Below, piece after piece: positions 9,618 to 17,829 of a stretch of DNA of 63,224 nucleotides. The notes beneath the pieces are model-generated. The model was given only the letters and a program-made list of their open reading frames with translations. It did no database searches and was not told the DNA's origin. A program made the position numbers and the translations under genes. The first letter of the stretch is position 1; the number at the start of each line of letters is the position of its first letter. This stretch comes from Bacillota bacterium (GTDB taxonomy: Bacteria > Bacillota > JADQBR01): contig JADQBR010000045.1 in the NCBI GenBank assembly GCA_016278515.1, positions 1-63,224 of the forward strand, given 5' to 3'.

Positions 9618-9855
9618 ATGAAACTAGAGATTAGGTTATTTGCAAATTTTAAGGGATCTGCTTGCTAAGGAAAACAAAGGCCAAACCCATGTGGAACTGC
9701 CTGAAGGCAGCACGGCAGATGATTTGGTTAAAATGTTAAATATTCCGGAAGAACTACCGTTAATAATTATGATAAATGGTAGACGGGAAACGGAAGACAC
9801 TAAATTGAAGAAAAACGATCGTATCGGTATTTTCCCACCCGTTGGCGGAGGGTAG
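9618..9855 (+). CDS. MoaD/ThiS-family sulfur carrier, apparent +1 frameshift
   Basis: A ubiquitin-like protein ending GIFPPVGGG, the C-terminal Gly-Gly needed for thiocarboxylation in pterin synthesis; such genes often follow aldehyde oxidoreductase genes. The expected first strand, MKLEIRLFANF, is encoded from the ATG at 9618, but that frame stops at a TAA about 50 bases later. The rest (RDLLAKENKG onward) is in the +1 frame from about 9652. Skipping one A at 9651 joins the two into a normal 78-residue protein. A TTG at 9640 could start the second frame but would lose strand one and has no clear ribosome site. It could be a real mutation, a programmed shift or a base-call error. Confidence 0.75.
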
Positions 9856-9923
9856 AATAAAATCTGGCTAGCAATGTTTTAGCGCTAAGCCTTGGTTAAA
9901 TTTATGCACTTGGGTGAATTTAT

Positions 9924-9952
9924 AAGGCAGCCATAAGGCTGCCTTTTTATTT
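9924..9952 (+). terminator. Intrinsic terminator after the oxidoreductase operon
   Basis: AGGCAGCC/GGCTGCCT stem with an ATAA loop followed by TTTTTATTT. Confidence 0.93.
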
Positions 9953-10013
9953 ATACTCATTAAGTTTACGGTAGATCTCCACCACCTCATCCAACTTCAT
10001 GCGGACCAGTCCG

Positions 10014-11858
10014 CTACATGTTTATCACTTCATAAACAACCTTGCTTAATTCTTCTATTTCATATGGTTTTGACACACGAGCAATAAAACCGTAATCTGC
10101 ATAATTGGCCATAACCGGATCATTGAAATAACCGCTGGATACAATAGCCTTGACTTGAGAATCAAACTTTTTAAGTTCCCGCACTGTTTCTTTACCGCCC
10201 ATCCCTCCCGGAATGGTTAAATCCATTATAACCGTATCGAATGGCTGTTCTTTTTCCTTTTCTGTCTTGTAAAGTTTTAACGCTTCCGCACCACTTCGGG
10301 CATACATTACTTGGTATCCCAGATAGTGCAACATCTCTCCCACTACCTGGCGCAAGGCTAGATCATCATCCATTAGCAACACCCTGCCAGAGCCAACCTT
10401 CAAGTTATTATCGTCTTTCTCCAGGGTCTGCAAAGCCGCTTTTACCGCTGGCAAGTAGACATTAAAGGTGGTTCCCTCACCCACTCGAGACTCAACAAAT
10501 ATGTATCCACCATGCTTCTTTATTATTGAATAAGTTGTTGCCAGACCTAACCCGCTGCCGTCCTGTTTGGTAGTAAAATAGGGATCAAAAATTTTAGTTA
10601 TGTTTTCATCTGAGATACCTTCCCCATGATCCGCAACCAGTAATCTTACGTAATCTCCTTCTTTTAGGGGAATAGGATCAGTAGAGTCAATTGAGCAGTT
10701 TATTATCTCAACTTCCAAAATGCCACCCCTAGGCATAGCCTGAACAGCATTAATAACCAGGTTATTAATTACTTGATTTATCTGTCCAATATCTACTTCC
10801 ACCGGCCATATGTCATCTGAAATCCTAAAGTTACTTTGGACATTAGTACCACTAAGGACTAAATCCACAGCATTTTTAACCAAATCACCTACTGTCGTGA
10901 CCGTCTTAACTGGAGACCCGCCTTTCGCAAATGTTAATAACTGCTGAGTCAAGTCCTTGGCTTGATTAGCAGCTTTTTCAGTTTCTTCTAATCTTTCAGT
11001 TAATTTGATATTGTTATCCACTTTTGATTTTGCCAGTGAGACATTTCCTAAAATTACTGTCAACAAGTTATTAAAATCGTGAGCAATTCCTCCGGCCAAA
11101 AAACCAATGGCCTCCAGTTTACTCGCCTTTAAATCCTCTTCATCCAACATTTTTCGAGTGGTAATATCCCGGGCAATAACCTGTACAGAGGGCTTACCAC
11201 GATACCTAAAGGGCAGCGAACATATTTCTATGTCCTTAATTTCTCCTTTTAATGAAAATACCTTATTTTCTGTTGTAGGTATATACTCGCCGGCCAATGA
11301 TTTCTTAACCCGATCTTCAGCAAGCAGTCGATAGTCAGGTAATAAAAAATCCAACGGGGATTTTCCTACGATATCCCCCTCTTTCTCTGCACCAAGCAGC
11401 TCGACAGCCGTTGCGTTGGCGTAAACAAAGCTACCATCGCAATGTACTAAAATTGCATCAGGTGAATGTTCCACTAACCGTCGATACCTTTCTTCACTCT
11501 CCCGTAGCGCATATTCCATGGCTTCTCTTTCCCTAAATTTTTGTTTAAGCTGCTGGTTTGCAATTTGTAGTTCTTCGGTGCGTTGTTCCACTAACTGTTC
11601 CAGTTTCAATCGATGGGTTTTGAGATCTTGTTCAATTTTCCAACGGATATTAAATTCACGACTTAGTATGAGCAGCAGTAACCCGCCGGTGACAATAACA
11701 AAGAGCCATCCTTTGTATGTTTGAAAACGGGTCAATAACAAGGGGTCCTTAAACAATGTCCCTATGAGATAATCCGACAGCAGTATCCACAAACCTGCAA
11801 CGGAAACGTAAGCTAGGCTAATACGTATCGACGCCGGCAATTGGAATTTTCTCTTCAA
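10014..11858 (-). CDS. PAS-domain hybrid histidine kinase with C-terminal receiver
   Basis: A 614-residue sensor kinase. Two N-terminal membrane spans (about residues 10-35 and 50-70) enclose a short external loop; a coiled coil (about 75-120) leads to one PAS domain (about 125-235). The phospho-acceptor is the His in GIAHDFNN (about 264), followed by an ATPase domain with NLVINAVQAM, DHGEGI and GSGLGLAT, then a receiver domain (about 490-610) with LLMDDD, the phospho-Asp in VIMDLT and the Lys of SKPYE. The TTG start is chosen because AAGGAG lies 8 bases upstream; the earlier in-frame GTG overlaps that site. No DNA-binding partner is adjacent, so its target is unknown. Confidence 0.88.
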   Translation of the reverse strand: MKRKFQLPASIRISLAYVSVAGLWILLSDYLIGTLFKDPLLLTRFQTYKGWLFVIVTGGLLLLILSREFNIRWKIEQDLKTHRLKLEQLVEQRTEELQIANQQLKQKFREREAMEYALRESEERYRRLVEHSPDAILVHCDGSFVYANATAVELLGAEKEGDIVGKSPLDFLLPDYRLLAEDRVKKSLAGEYIPTTENKVFSLKGEIKDIEICSLPFRYRGKPSVQVIARDITTRKMLDEEDLKASKLEAIGFLAGGIAHDFNNLLTVILGNVSLAKSKVDNNIKLTERLEETEKAANQAKDLTQQLLTFAKGGSPVKTVTTVGDLVKNAVDLVLSGTNVQSNFRISDDIWPVEVDIGQINQVINNLVINAVQAMPRGGILEVEIINCSIDSTDPIPLKEGDYVRLLVADHGEGISDENITKIFDPYFTTKQDGSGLGLATTYSIIKKHGGYIFVESRVGEGTTFNVYLPAVKAALQTLEKDDNNLKVGSGRVLLMDDDLALRQVVGEMLHYLGYQVMYARSGAEALKLYKTEKEKEQPFDTVIMDLTIPGGMGGKETVRELKKFDSQVKAIVSSGYFNDPVMANYADYGFIARVSKPYEIEELSKVVYEVINM

Positions 11859-11988
11859 ACGAGTCACTCCTTACATTTCCAGTTTTAACCTACTTTTTCC
11901 CTTTCTCCAATATATGAGGTAATTCCTTGTTTTCCGCTCTCTCGCAACAACAGCTAAAAAAATATGGCCGCCAAACGGCGACCAACTA

Positions 11989-12162
11989 TTATCCGAAATA
12001 TACTATAAAAAGAATCCACATGACTAAATAACTGACCACAACGGCACCTATTGCACTGGCAATAATGCCGATCACCCAATAAGACATTGATCGCGGTTTC
12101 TTTCTCGCTACCACTAAAAACATTAAAAAGAATAAGGCCAATATTAATAAATAGATCCACAA
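11989..12162 (-). CDS. Tiny membrane protein (57 aa), TTG start
   Basis: Minus-strand frame WIYLLILALFFLMFLVVARK ... followed by a second hydrophobic stretch (about residues 30-53) ending IVYFG and a stop. Two membrane helices separated by a basic loop (RKKPRS) make a credible small membrane protein, better than the overlapping longer frame on the same strand, which reads as cysteine-rich nonsense. The start is a TTG with AGAGGTGA about 13 bases upstream, a long spacing, so the start is uncertain. It follows another small two-span protein by 27 bases, suggesting a pair. Family unknown. Confidence 0.55.
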   Translation of the reverse strand: MWIYLLILALFFLMFLVVARKKPRSMSYWVIGIIASAIGAVVVSYLVMWILFIVYFG

Positions 12163-12189
12163 TACACGATTTACTTCACCTCTTATTTT

Positions 12190-12405
12190 TCAATCGTTTC
12201 GGATAACCAGATACACTATAATTCCAATAATTGGGAAGAATAAAGTTCCTACCAAGACAATTAGTGAATACTCCTTAGTGTTCCCTCTCGCCAAGGAATC
12301 ACGATAGGCCCAAATACTGGTGATGACATTAAGTATTAAGCCTCCGAATATGATAATGAAAATAAAGATGACAAAAAACGGAACGCCAATTGCAGCAGAC
12401 ATCAT
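12190..12405 (-). CDS. Small membrane protein, PLDc_N-like
   Basis: A 71-residue protein with two hydrophobic helices (about residues 5-30 and 45-67) separated by SIWAYRDSLARGNT; the WAYxDAxxRG-type linker is reminiscent of the small PLDc_N (phospholipase-D nuclease N-terminal) membrane domain family. The ATG at 12405 is chosen since GTGAGG lies 5 bases upstream. A perfect palindrome lies 34-57 bases upstream of the start. Probably cotranscribed with the following 57-residue membrane protein. Function unknown. Confidence 0.65.
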   Translation of the reverse strand: MMSAAIGVPFFVIFIFIIIFGGLILNVITSIWAYRDSLARGNTKEYSLIVLVGTLFFPIIGIIVYLVIRND

Positions 12406-12438
12406 TTTAACCTCACCCACCTTTTACCTTTTTAATCT

Positions 12439-12462
12439 ACTTTAGATTATGCAATCTAAAGT
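12439..12462. promoter_or_regulatory. Perfect palindrome upstream of the small membrane genes
   Basis: ACTTTAGATT, four bases, then its exact reverse complement, so 10-bp arms. A further copy of the half-core ACTTTAGA lies about 35 bases upstream at 12483-12490. The position in the promoter region of the minus-strand small membrane gene suggests an operator. No T tract follows on either strand, so it is not a terminator. Confidence 0.5.
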
Positions 12463-12523
12463 ATCATATGTGTTAATAATCCTTTACTTTAGACGACAAT
12501 GCCAAAAATTTAGTTCCTAAGAT

Positions 12524-13159
12524 CTAAATGAACTTCACGCCGGAATAGATAAAATATATAGCTAGCCCAATTAAAAAAAAGCCGCAAACCAAGAGAATCC
12601 CCCGATATACTTTATCGGATATGAATTTCTTGCCGGATGTAATTCCTAGGGAAACCAATGTGTACCATAAAAAATCCGCACTAATATGCCCTAAATAAAA
12701 TATCATTAACGCCCCAATGCCTTGACTGAAGGCAACAGTAATATATCCTAATCCTATGGTGGCCCACCAGATAGTCCAATAGGGATTAGAAAGTGATACT
12801 AAAATTCCTGTTAATTCAAGCGGTATTGATTGGGTAGCCCCTGTTGCTGCAAATTCCAACTTTACCTTGCTAAAGCCTGCATCTTTTAAAATACCCCAAC
12901 CCATCCAGAGTAAAAACAAACCGCCCACAAATGCTATGACGGCTTTAACGCCAGTAAGCACCAAAACATTTCCCAAACCCATAATTAGCCCAATAACCAG
13001 CATCAATTCCAGTAGACTATGACCCAGTATTAACCTTGGACCCGCAAAAAACCCCCTATGATAGGTTTCATTAATTGTTGCCGTCAACAATGGCCCGGGC
13101 ATCATTGCCCCGGATAAACCTAGAATGAGAGCCGAAAAAAATAGTGCGACTAACCCCAT
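12524..13159 (-). CDS. LysE/RhtB family amino-acid exporter
   Basis: An integral membrane protein of about 211 residues with six hydrophobic segments. The first holds the LysE-family signature LSGAMMPGPLLTATI (about residues 16-30), and SNPYWTIWWATIGLG (about 130-144) is the second conserved block. Family members export lysine, homoserine, threonine or other small solutes; the substrate here is not deducible. The ATG at 13159 has GGGGG about 7 bases upstream; an in-frame TTG two codons earlier is the alternative. It is monocistronic. Confidence 0.85.
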   Translation of the reverse strand: MGLVALFFSALILGLSGAMMPGPLLTATINETYHRGFFAGPRLILGHSLLELMLVIGLIMGLGNVLVLTGVKAVIAFVGGLFLLWMGWGILKDAGFSKVKLEFAATGATQSIPLELTGILVSLSNPYWTIWWATIGLGYITVAFSQGIGALMIFYLGHISADFLWYTLVSLGITSGKKFISDKVYRGILLVCGFFLIGLAIYFIYSGVKFI

Positions 13160-13235
13160 AACCAAACCCCCATATTACTTCACCTAAAAGATAATAATAG
13201 TATATCAGCCACCCATACAATAGTGTGTCTATATA

Positions 13236-14378
13236 TTATTTTAAACTAGATCCGATCTTTATAGTGCGCATTATTTGCTCCGTTCGATCTGATAATAATC
13301 CGTAAGCCTGCTCCATTGCCGTGTCCAGGTTAGTAATTCCTGGAACAATGGAAAAATACGCGTCTATCCCCTTTTCCAATACTTTCTCCACACCGGGCTG
13401 CAAAGAGCCGGCCAAAGCAATTACTGGAATTTGAAACTCTTTTGCAGCTTGAGCGACTCCTACAGGCAGCTTGCCATAAGCGGTTTGACTGTCCATCATT
13501 CCCTCACCGGTAATTACTAAATCAGCAGAGCGAGCCTTTTCACGAAAACGGGCCGCTTCCAAGACAACGTCAATCCCGCTTCTTAGGGTTCCGCCCAGGA
13601 AAGCACATGCTCCAGCACCGGCCCCTCCGGCAGCTCCACCGCCGGGAACGGTTAAGACGTCTATACCCAAATCTCGCTTAACAATCGCAGCTAAACCGAA
13701 TAAGGCCTTGTCCAGACGCGCAACCATCAGTTCATCTGCTCCTTTTTGAGGACCATAGACATAAGCGGCCCCTGTTGGGCCACACAGCGGGTTATCTACA
13801 TCACATGCTACCAAGACCTCAATCGCCTTTATCCTAGGATCTAAACTGCTTAGATCAATTCGCACTAAATCCTCCAGGGCCTTTCCTCCAGGCCCTATCT
13901 CTTGACCCTGATCATTAAGAAACTTGCCGCCAAGTGCTTGGGCAATACCAACAGCGCCATCATTAGTGGCACTCCCCCCCAATCCAATCACCAGCCGTTT
14001 GCAGCCATGATCTAGTGCACTTTTGATTAGTTCCCCGGTACCATAAGTGGTAGCAGCTAATGGATTTAAGTCTGCCTTTGGTACTAAAGTAAGACCCGAT
14101 GCGGACGCTAGCTCTACTACGGCAGTGTTGCCATCCGACAGATATGCCCAGGTCGCTTCTATCTTATCACCCAAAGGGCCAGCGACTGTCTGAGAATAAT
14201 ATTCCCCGCCAAGCGCCTGTACCAGCGCCTCTGCAATACCTTCCCCACCATCGGATAATGGTAGTTTCTCAATCTCTACATCAGGAAATACCCTATGAAT
14301 TCCTACTGAAATTGCTTCAACTGCTTCTTTACTAGTAAGACTGCCCTTAAAAGAATCCGGGGCTACAACTATTCTCAA
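13236..14378 (-). CDS. glxK: Glycerate kinase (GarK/GlxK type)
   Basis: Phosphorylates D-glycerate to phosphoglycerate. The 380-residue protein starts LRIVVAPDSFKGSLTSKEA, the family N-terminus, and carries LSDGGEG (about 44-50), GLGGSATNDGAVG (about 122-134), PGGGAAGGAGAG (about 256-267) and VITGEGMMD (about 293-301). The TTG start is chosen because AAGGAGG lies 8 bases upstream and the sequence before it does not match the family; this trims a spurious 56-residue extension. It lies next to the molybdenum operon but points into its own terminal region. Glycerate is not an obvious product of the purine pathway downstream. Confidence 0.92.
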   Translation of the reverse strand: MRIVVAPDSFKGSLTSKEAVEAISVGIHRVFPDVEIEKLPLSDGGEGIAEALVQALGGEYYSQTVAGPLGDKIEATWAYLSDGNTAVVELASASGLTLVPKADLNPLAATTYGTGELIKSALDHGCKRLVIGLGGSATNDGAVGIAQALGGKFLNDQGQEIGPGGKALEDLVRIDLSSLDPRIKAIEVLVACDVDNPLCGPTGAAYVYGPQKGADELMVARLDKALFGLAAIVKRDLGIDVLTVPGGGAAGGAGAGACAFLGGTLRSGIDVVLEAARFREKARSADLVITGEGMMDSQTAYGKLPVGVAQAAKEFQIPVIALAGSLQPGVEKVLEKGIDAYFSIVPGITNLDTAMEQAYGLLSDRTEQIMRTIKIGSSLK

Positions 14379-14610
14379 TGCACTTTCCTCCTTAAAAATT
14401 GTGAAACACCTAAAGCCTACCAGCCCTAAAAATACATCGGACTGCTTTGGGTGCTTTATAACAATATTTATATACTCATATAATGACCCATTGTCTTTTT
14501 TAACTAATTCCAAAATGAGAACCGCACAAAAAATAGTATACACCATTAACCATGATATTGAAATATTAGTGACTAAGGTAAGGTTCTATTATTACAAGCC
14601 AGCGGGATAA

Positions 14611-15681
14611 TTAATCCTTTATAATATGCAATGATCTCCTTTGAAGAGATACTCTGCAAAAATCCCCGGCTTTTAACCCCCGTTTATCTACCACATGTCG
14701 CGGTAAAAGCATTTCGACATCATAATAGTCTGCAGTAACCCTGAGCAGCAGTCTGCATAGGGATTTCTCATCAATTATGTCAACAATTCTAGCTTTCAAG
14801 GTATTTATCTTGATACTCAAGTCTCTATCCGGCCTTAAGTAAAGCACATCCTCAGGACGTATTCCGAATACTACTTTTGTCCCCTCTGTAACAGGAAAAT
14901 AAGGAACCTCCACATCAAATTTTATTCCTTCTATTAGTACTCTTTTGTTGGGCACTGTTTCCTTTACCCTGCCTTGGTAAATATTTTTCATTCCTACAAA
15001 CCTGGCGACTTTGCGGTTTGCGGGCCGAGAAAAAATTTCTTTTGCCAATCCGTACTGTAAAATATTACCTTCATCCATTACCGCAATCTTATCACCAAGC
15101 ATCAGTGCCTCTTCTAAATCATGGGTAACCAAAATTCCTGGTATGTTATATTCCTTAAGCACGTTCATTAAGTCAACTCGCACTTTCTGACGAACGAAAT
15201 TATCTAATGAAGAGAACGGTTCATCTAATAACAGAATGTTGGGTTTTGTTATTAAGGCTCGGGCTAGAGCTACTCTCTGCGCCTGCCCGCCGGATATTTG
15301 TGCAGGCATTCGTTCTTCAAGCTTTTCTATGCGTAAGAGAGACAATAAGTGTTGAAGTTCTTTCTCGGCCTGCCTGCCTACACCATAAAGTATATTTTCC
15401 TTTACAGTAAGATGAGGAAATAATGTGGGGGCCTGAAACACATAACCTACACTGCGTTTGTATACTGGAACATGGGATTTTGTTTCGGAATGATAATACA
15501 CTTTATTTCCGAAGATTATCTCTCCTTTATCAGGCACTATCAGTCCCGCTATCAAATTCAAGAGGGTTGTTTTGCCACAGCCGGAAGGGCCTAACAGTAC
15601 CGTTAACCCTTTGCCAATCTGCAGGTCCACTTGCAAATAAAGTTTATCAAGCTGTTTGCTTACATTTATTGAAAGCGTCAT
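14611..15681 (-). CDS. modC: Molybdate ABC transporter ATPase ModC
   Basis: ATP-binding subunit of the molybdate (possibly also tungstate) importer. The 356-residue protein has Walker A GPSGCGKTT (about residues 31-39), the signature ISGGQAQR (about 128-135), Walker B ILLLDEP (about 150-156) and the H-loop VTHD, followed by a C-terminal regulatory TOBE-type domain (about 285-350). The ATG at 15681 is used since AAGGTG precedes it at 6 bases. Last gene of the mobA-moeA/mobB/modABC operon. Confidence 0.93.
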   Translation of the reverse strand: MTLSINVSKQLDKLYLQVDLQIGKGLTVLLGPSGCGKTTLLNLIAGLIVPDKGEIIFGNKVYYHSETKSHVPVYKRSVGYVFQAPTLFPHLTVKENILYGVGRQAEKELQHLLSLLRIEKLEERMPAQISGGQAQRVALARALITKPNILLLDEPFSSLDNFVRQKVRVDLMNVLKEYNIPGILVTHDLEEALMLGDKIAVMDEGNILQYGLAKEIFSRPANRKVARFVGMKNIYQGRVKETVPNKRVLIEGIKFDVEVPYFPVTEGTKVVFGIRPEDVLYLRPDRDLSIKINTLKARIVDIIDEKSLCRLLLRVTADYYDVEMLLPRHVVDKRGLKAGDFCRVSLQRRSLHIIKD

Positions 15682-15712
15682 ATTAATCACCTTGTCTATT
15701 TTAATTACAATA

Positions 15713-16468
15713 TTATTGATTTATCAGACGTTTAACTAATATCAATACTGCCAAAGAGATAATTACCATTAGAGACGAAATAACCATGGCAGCTTGGAAG
15801 TCACTTTCCATTGCCGTGTATATTGCCAGTGGTAATGTCTGGGTGACCCCGCGAAAATTACCTGCAAACATTATAGTGGCACCGAATTCCCCCAATGCTC
15901 TGGCCCAACTCATAACAAGGCCGCCCATTAGACCGGTTGCGCTTAAAGGCAGGGTAACCCGCCAAAAGGTACGCCATGGTGTTACTCCTAAGGTTAGCGA
16001 AGCACTCTTCAATTCTTTAGGTACCGCTTGAAAACTGCTTTTTGCCGCCCTGACAAAAAAGGGTGCTGCAACAAATATCTGTGCAAGCACTACGGCCACA
16101 AAAGAGAATGAAATATTTAATCCGAAACTCTGACCGATAAGTCCTCTTCTTCCGAAAGACATTAATAAAGCAACCCCCGCAACGGCCGGTGGTAGTACCA
16201 TGGGTAAATCTACCAAGGAATCTAAGAGTCTTTTCCCTTTAAAGTCTTTACTGGCTAGAACATAGGCGAAAGGTGTACCTGAAATTACAACTAGTAGGAT
16301 ACTTATTAAACTGGTGCTGAAACTGACGCGCAGTGCTTCATATACAATTGGCTGGTTGATTTCACTTATAATCGTGCCTATCTCCAAATTGAGAAATATG
16401 GAAATGATAGGTATGATGATAAACAGCGGCAAAAGTACTGCCGGCAAAACCCACCATAAATTTTTCAT
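15713..16468 (-). CDS. modB: Molybdate ABC transporter permease ModB
   Basis: A 251-residue inner-membrane permease with about five to six spanning helices. The ATPase-coupling EAA-type loop is visible as VPKELKSASLTLGVTPWRTFWRVTLP (about residues 155-180). RALGEFGATIMFAGN (about 198-212) is the conserved ModB block. The ATG at 16468 is preferred because GGGGGAG lies 6 bases upstream. It sits between modA and modC. Confidence 0.94.
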   Translation of the reverse strand: MKNLWWVLPAVLLPLFIIIPIISIFLNLEIGTIISEINQPIVYEALRVSFSTSLISILLVVISGTPFAYVLASKDFKGKRLLDSLVDLPMVLPPAVAGVALLMSFGRRGLIGQSFGLNISFSFVAVVLAQIFVAAPFFVRAAKSSFQAVPKELKSASLTLGVTPWRTFWRVTLPLSATGLMGGLVMSWARALGEFGATIMFAGNFRGVTQTLPLAIYTAMESDFQAAMVISSLMVIISLAVLILVKRLINQ

Positions 16469-16519
16469 ACTTATCTCCCCCGCTAACAAAAGCATTTCAT
16501 ACCTTTCGGCTTTATGTAG

Positions 16520-17302
16520 TTAATAAAAGCCAAACTGCTTTAATACTTTTTTACCTTCGGAACTTATTATGAATTCAATAAACTGTCGAGCAGCTTCACT
16601 ATTGGAATTACTAATTCTACTGATGTAGTATTCAGCTTCAAAATTATATTTGGCAGGTATATCGATATCAGTCACTGTCTTGGTCGTCACGCCTTTTAAA
16701 TCACTACTGTAAACAATTCCGGCATCCGCTTCGCCTAAAGCTACTTTTGCCATAACACTTTTTACGTTAGTTTCCTCAGACACTAAGTTATTTAGCACTT
16801 TGCTGCTAAAATTCTGACCTAGGTCTGCCTCTATTTTTTTCAATACCTGTCTACTGTAGCCCCCTACGGGAACATTATCTGCTGCCAACACCAAACGATT
16901 TGGTTTCACTAAATCAGTAACGGTATAAATTTTTCCGGGATTATCTTTGGGCACCACCAAGACAAGCTTATTGCGTGCAAATACTCGAGGCTTCTGAACC
17001 AATCCTTGCTCCTTTAATTCTTCAATATGATGATAATTGGCCGCAGTAAAAACATCGGCTTTTGCGCCTTGTTCAATTTGAGTACGCAGAATTTGTGTTC
17101 CGGCAAAATTCAATCGTATATTTATATCGGTATGGCCGGCTTCGAATTGTTCAGCCAATTGTTGAAAGCTTTCCGTTAGCGAGGATGCTGCCATCACGAC
17201 AACTGTCTCCTCTGTCCCCGCTTTGGGTGAAATGTATTTCGATCCCCAGAAAATAAAGGCACCAACCAGTAATACAATTAGCAAGTATCTACCCTTAATC
17301 AT
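16520..17302 (-). CDS. modA: Molybdate-binding protein ModA
   Basis: Periplasmic-type binding protein, 260 residues, that captures molybdate for ModBC. An N-terminal hydrophobic stretch (about residues 5-22) without a lipobox cysteine suggests an uncleaved anchor or ordinary signal peptide. AASSLTESFQQLA (about 38-50) and FNFAGTQ-like NFAGTQILRTQIEQGAKADVF (about 67-87) are oxyanion-binding family blocks. Tungstate specificity cannot be excluded, and a tungsten-type oxidoreductase is encoded nearby. Confidence 0.92.
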   Translation of the reverse strand: MIKGRYLLIVLLVGAFIFWGSKYISPKAGTEETVVVMAASSLTESFQQLAEQFEAGHTDINIRLNFAGTQILRTQIEQGAKADVFTAANYHHIEELKEQGLVQKPRVFARNKLVLVVPKDNPGKIYTVTDLVKPNRLVLAADNVPVGGYSRQVLKKIEADLGQNFSSKVLNNLVSEETNVKSVMAKVALGEADAGIVYSSDLKGVTTKTVTDIDIPAKYNFEAEYYISRISNSNSEAARQFIEFIISSEGKKVLKQFGFY

Positions 17303-17340
17303 TCTAAGTTCACCTCAGACCAAATGATGTATCTGGTTTT

Positions 17341-17829
17341 TTACTTCAAAAATTTATCTTCTATTACATCAACAATTCTTCTAGCATCGTTAATATCAAA
17401 ACATGGCACATTGATTTCCAGTTCTTCATTTGTGGCTACACAAATTAATTCTTCGGCGGTACATAAGAGTCCCCGCTTAAGTTCTTTTCGATGCACCTCT
17501 ATCTTAGGCTTGTCTCCACTTTTATACCCTTCCGTCAGAACTAAATCCATCGACGGCAATTTTTTAACCAATTCGTCCAGAGGCATTTCCTCGCCATAGG
17601 TTCGGGCAATCATAGCCATTTTCTCCTTGGAGGCTATCATTGTAACATCTGCGCCTGCTTGAAAATGTCTGTAGGTATCTTTTCCCGGTTTATCAATGTC
17701 AAACCTATGTGCATCATGCTTAACGGTTGCCACCTTATAGCCCCTTTTTTTTATTTCCGGTATTAATTTTTCTAGAAGGGTGGTTTTTCCAGAACCTGAT
17801 TTTCCTACTACACTAATTATTGGTAACAT
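17341..17829 (-). CDS. mobB: Molybdopterin-guanine dinucleotide biosynthesis protein MobB
   Basis: A 162-residue P-loop GTPase-like adapter for MGD synthesis. Walker A is VGKSGSGKTTLLEKLI (about residues 8-23), TVKHDAH (about 40-46) and DLVLTEGYK (about 95-103) are MobB landmarks. It overlaps the end of the upstream mobA-moeA gene by 17 bases and precedes modA by 38 bases. Presence of MobA/MobB implies use of dinucleotide pterin cofactors. Confidence 0.93.
   Translation of the reverse strand: MLPIISVVGKSGSGKTTLLEKLIPEIKKRGYKVATVKHDAHRFDIDKPGKDTYRHFQAGADVTMIASKEKMAMIARTYGEEMPLDELVKKLPSMDLVLTEGYKSGDKPKIEVHRKELKRGLLCTAEELICVATNEELEINVPCFDINDARRIVDVIEDKFLK

Noticed and set aside
9954-10023. Short minus-strand frame ending VEIYRKLNEYK behind the histidine kinase
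   Set aside because: Only about 17 residues from its ATG, directly behind the kinase stop; too short to support as a gene.
11954-12160. Minus-strand 68-residue frame overlapping the small membrane gene
   Set aside because: The sequence is cysteine- and arginine-rich without helix pattern, while the frame shifted by one base gives two clean membrane helices and uses the same upstream ribosome site.
13799-14546. Longer reading of glycerate kinase with a 56-residue N-terminal extension
   Set aside because: The extension does not match the family and AAGGAGG with a TTG start lies exactly at the conserved N-terminus.
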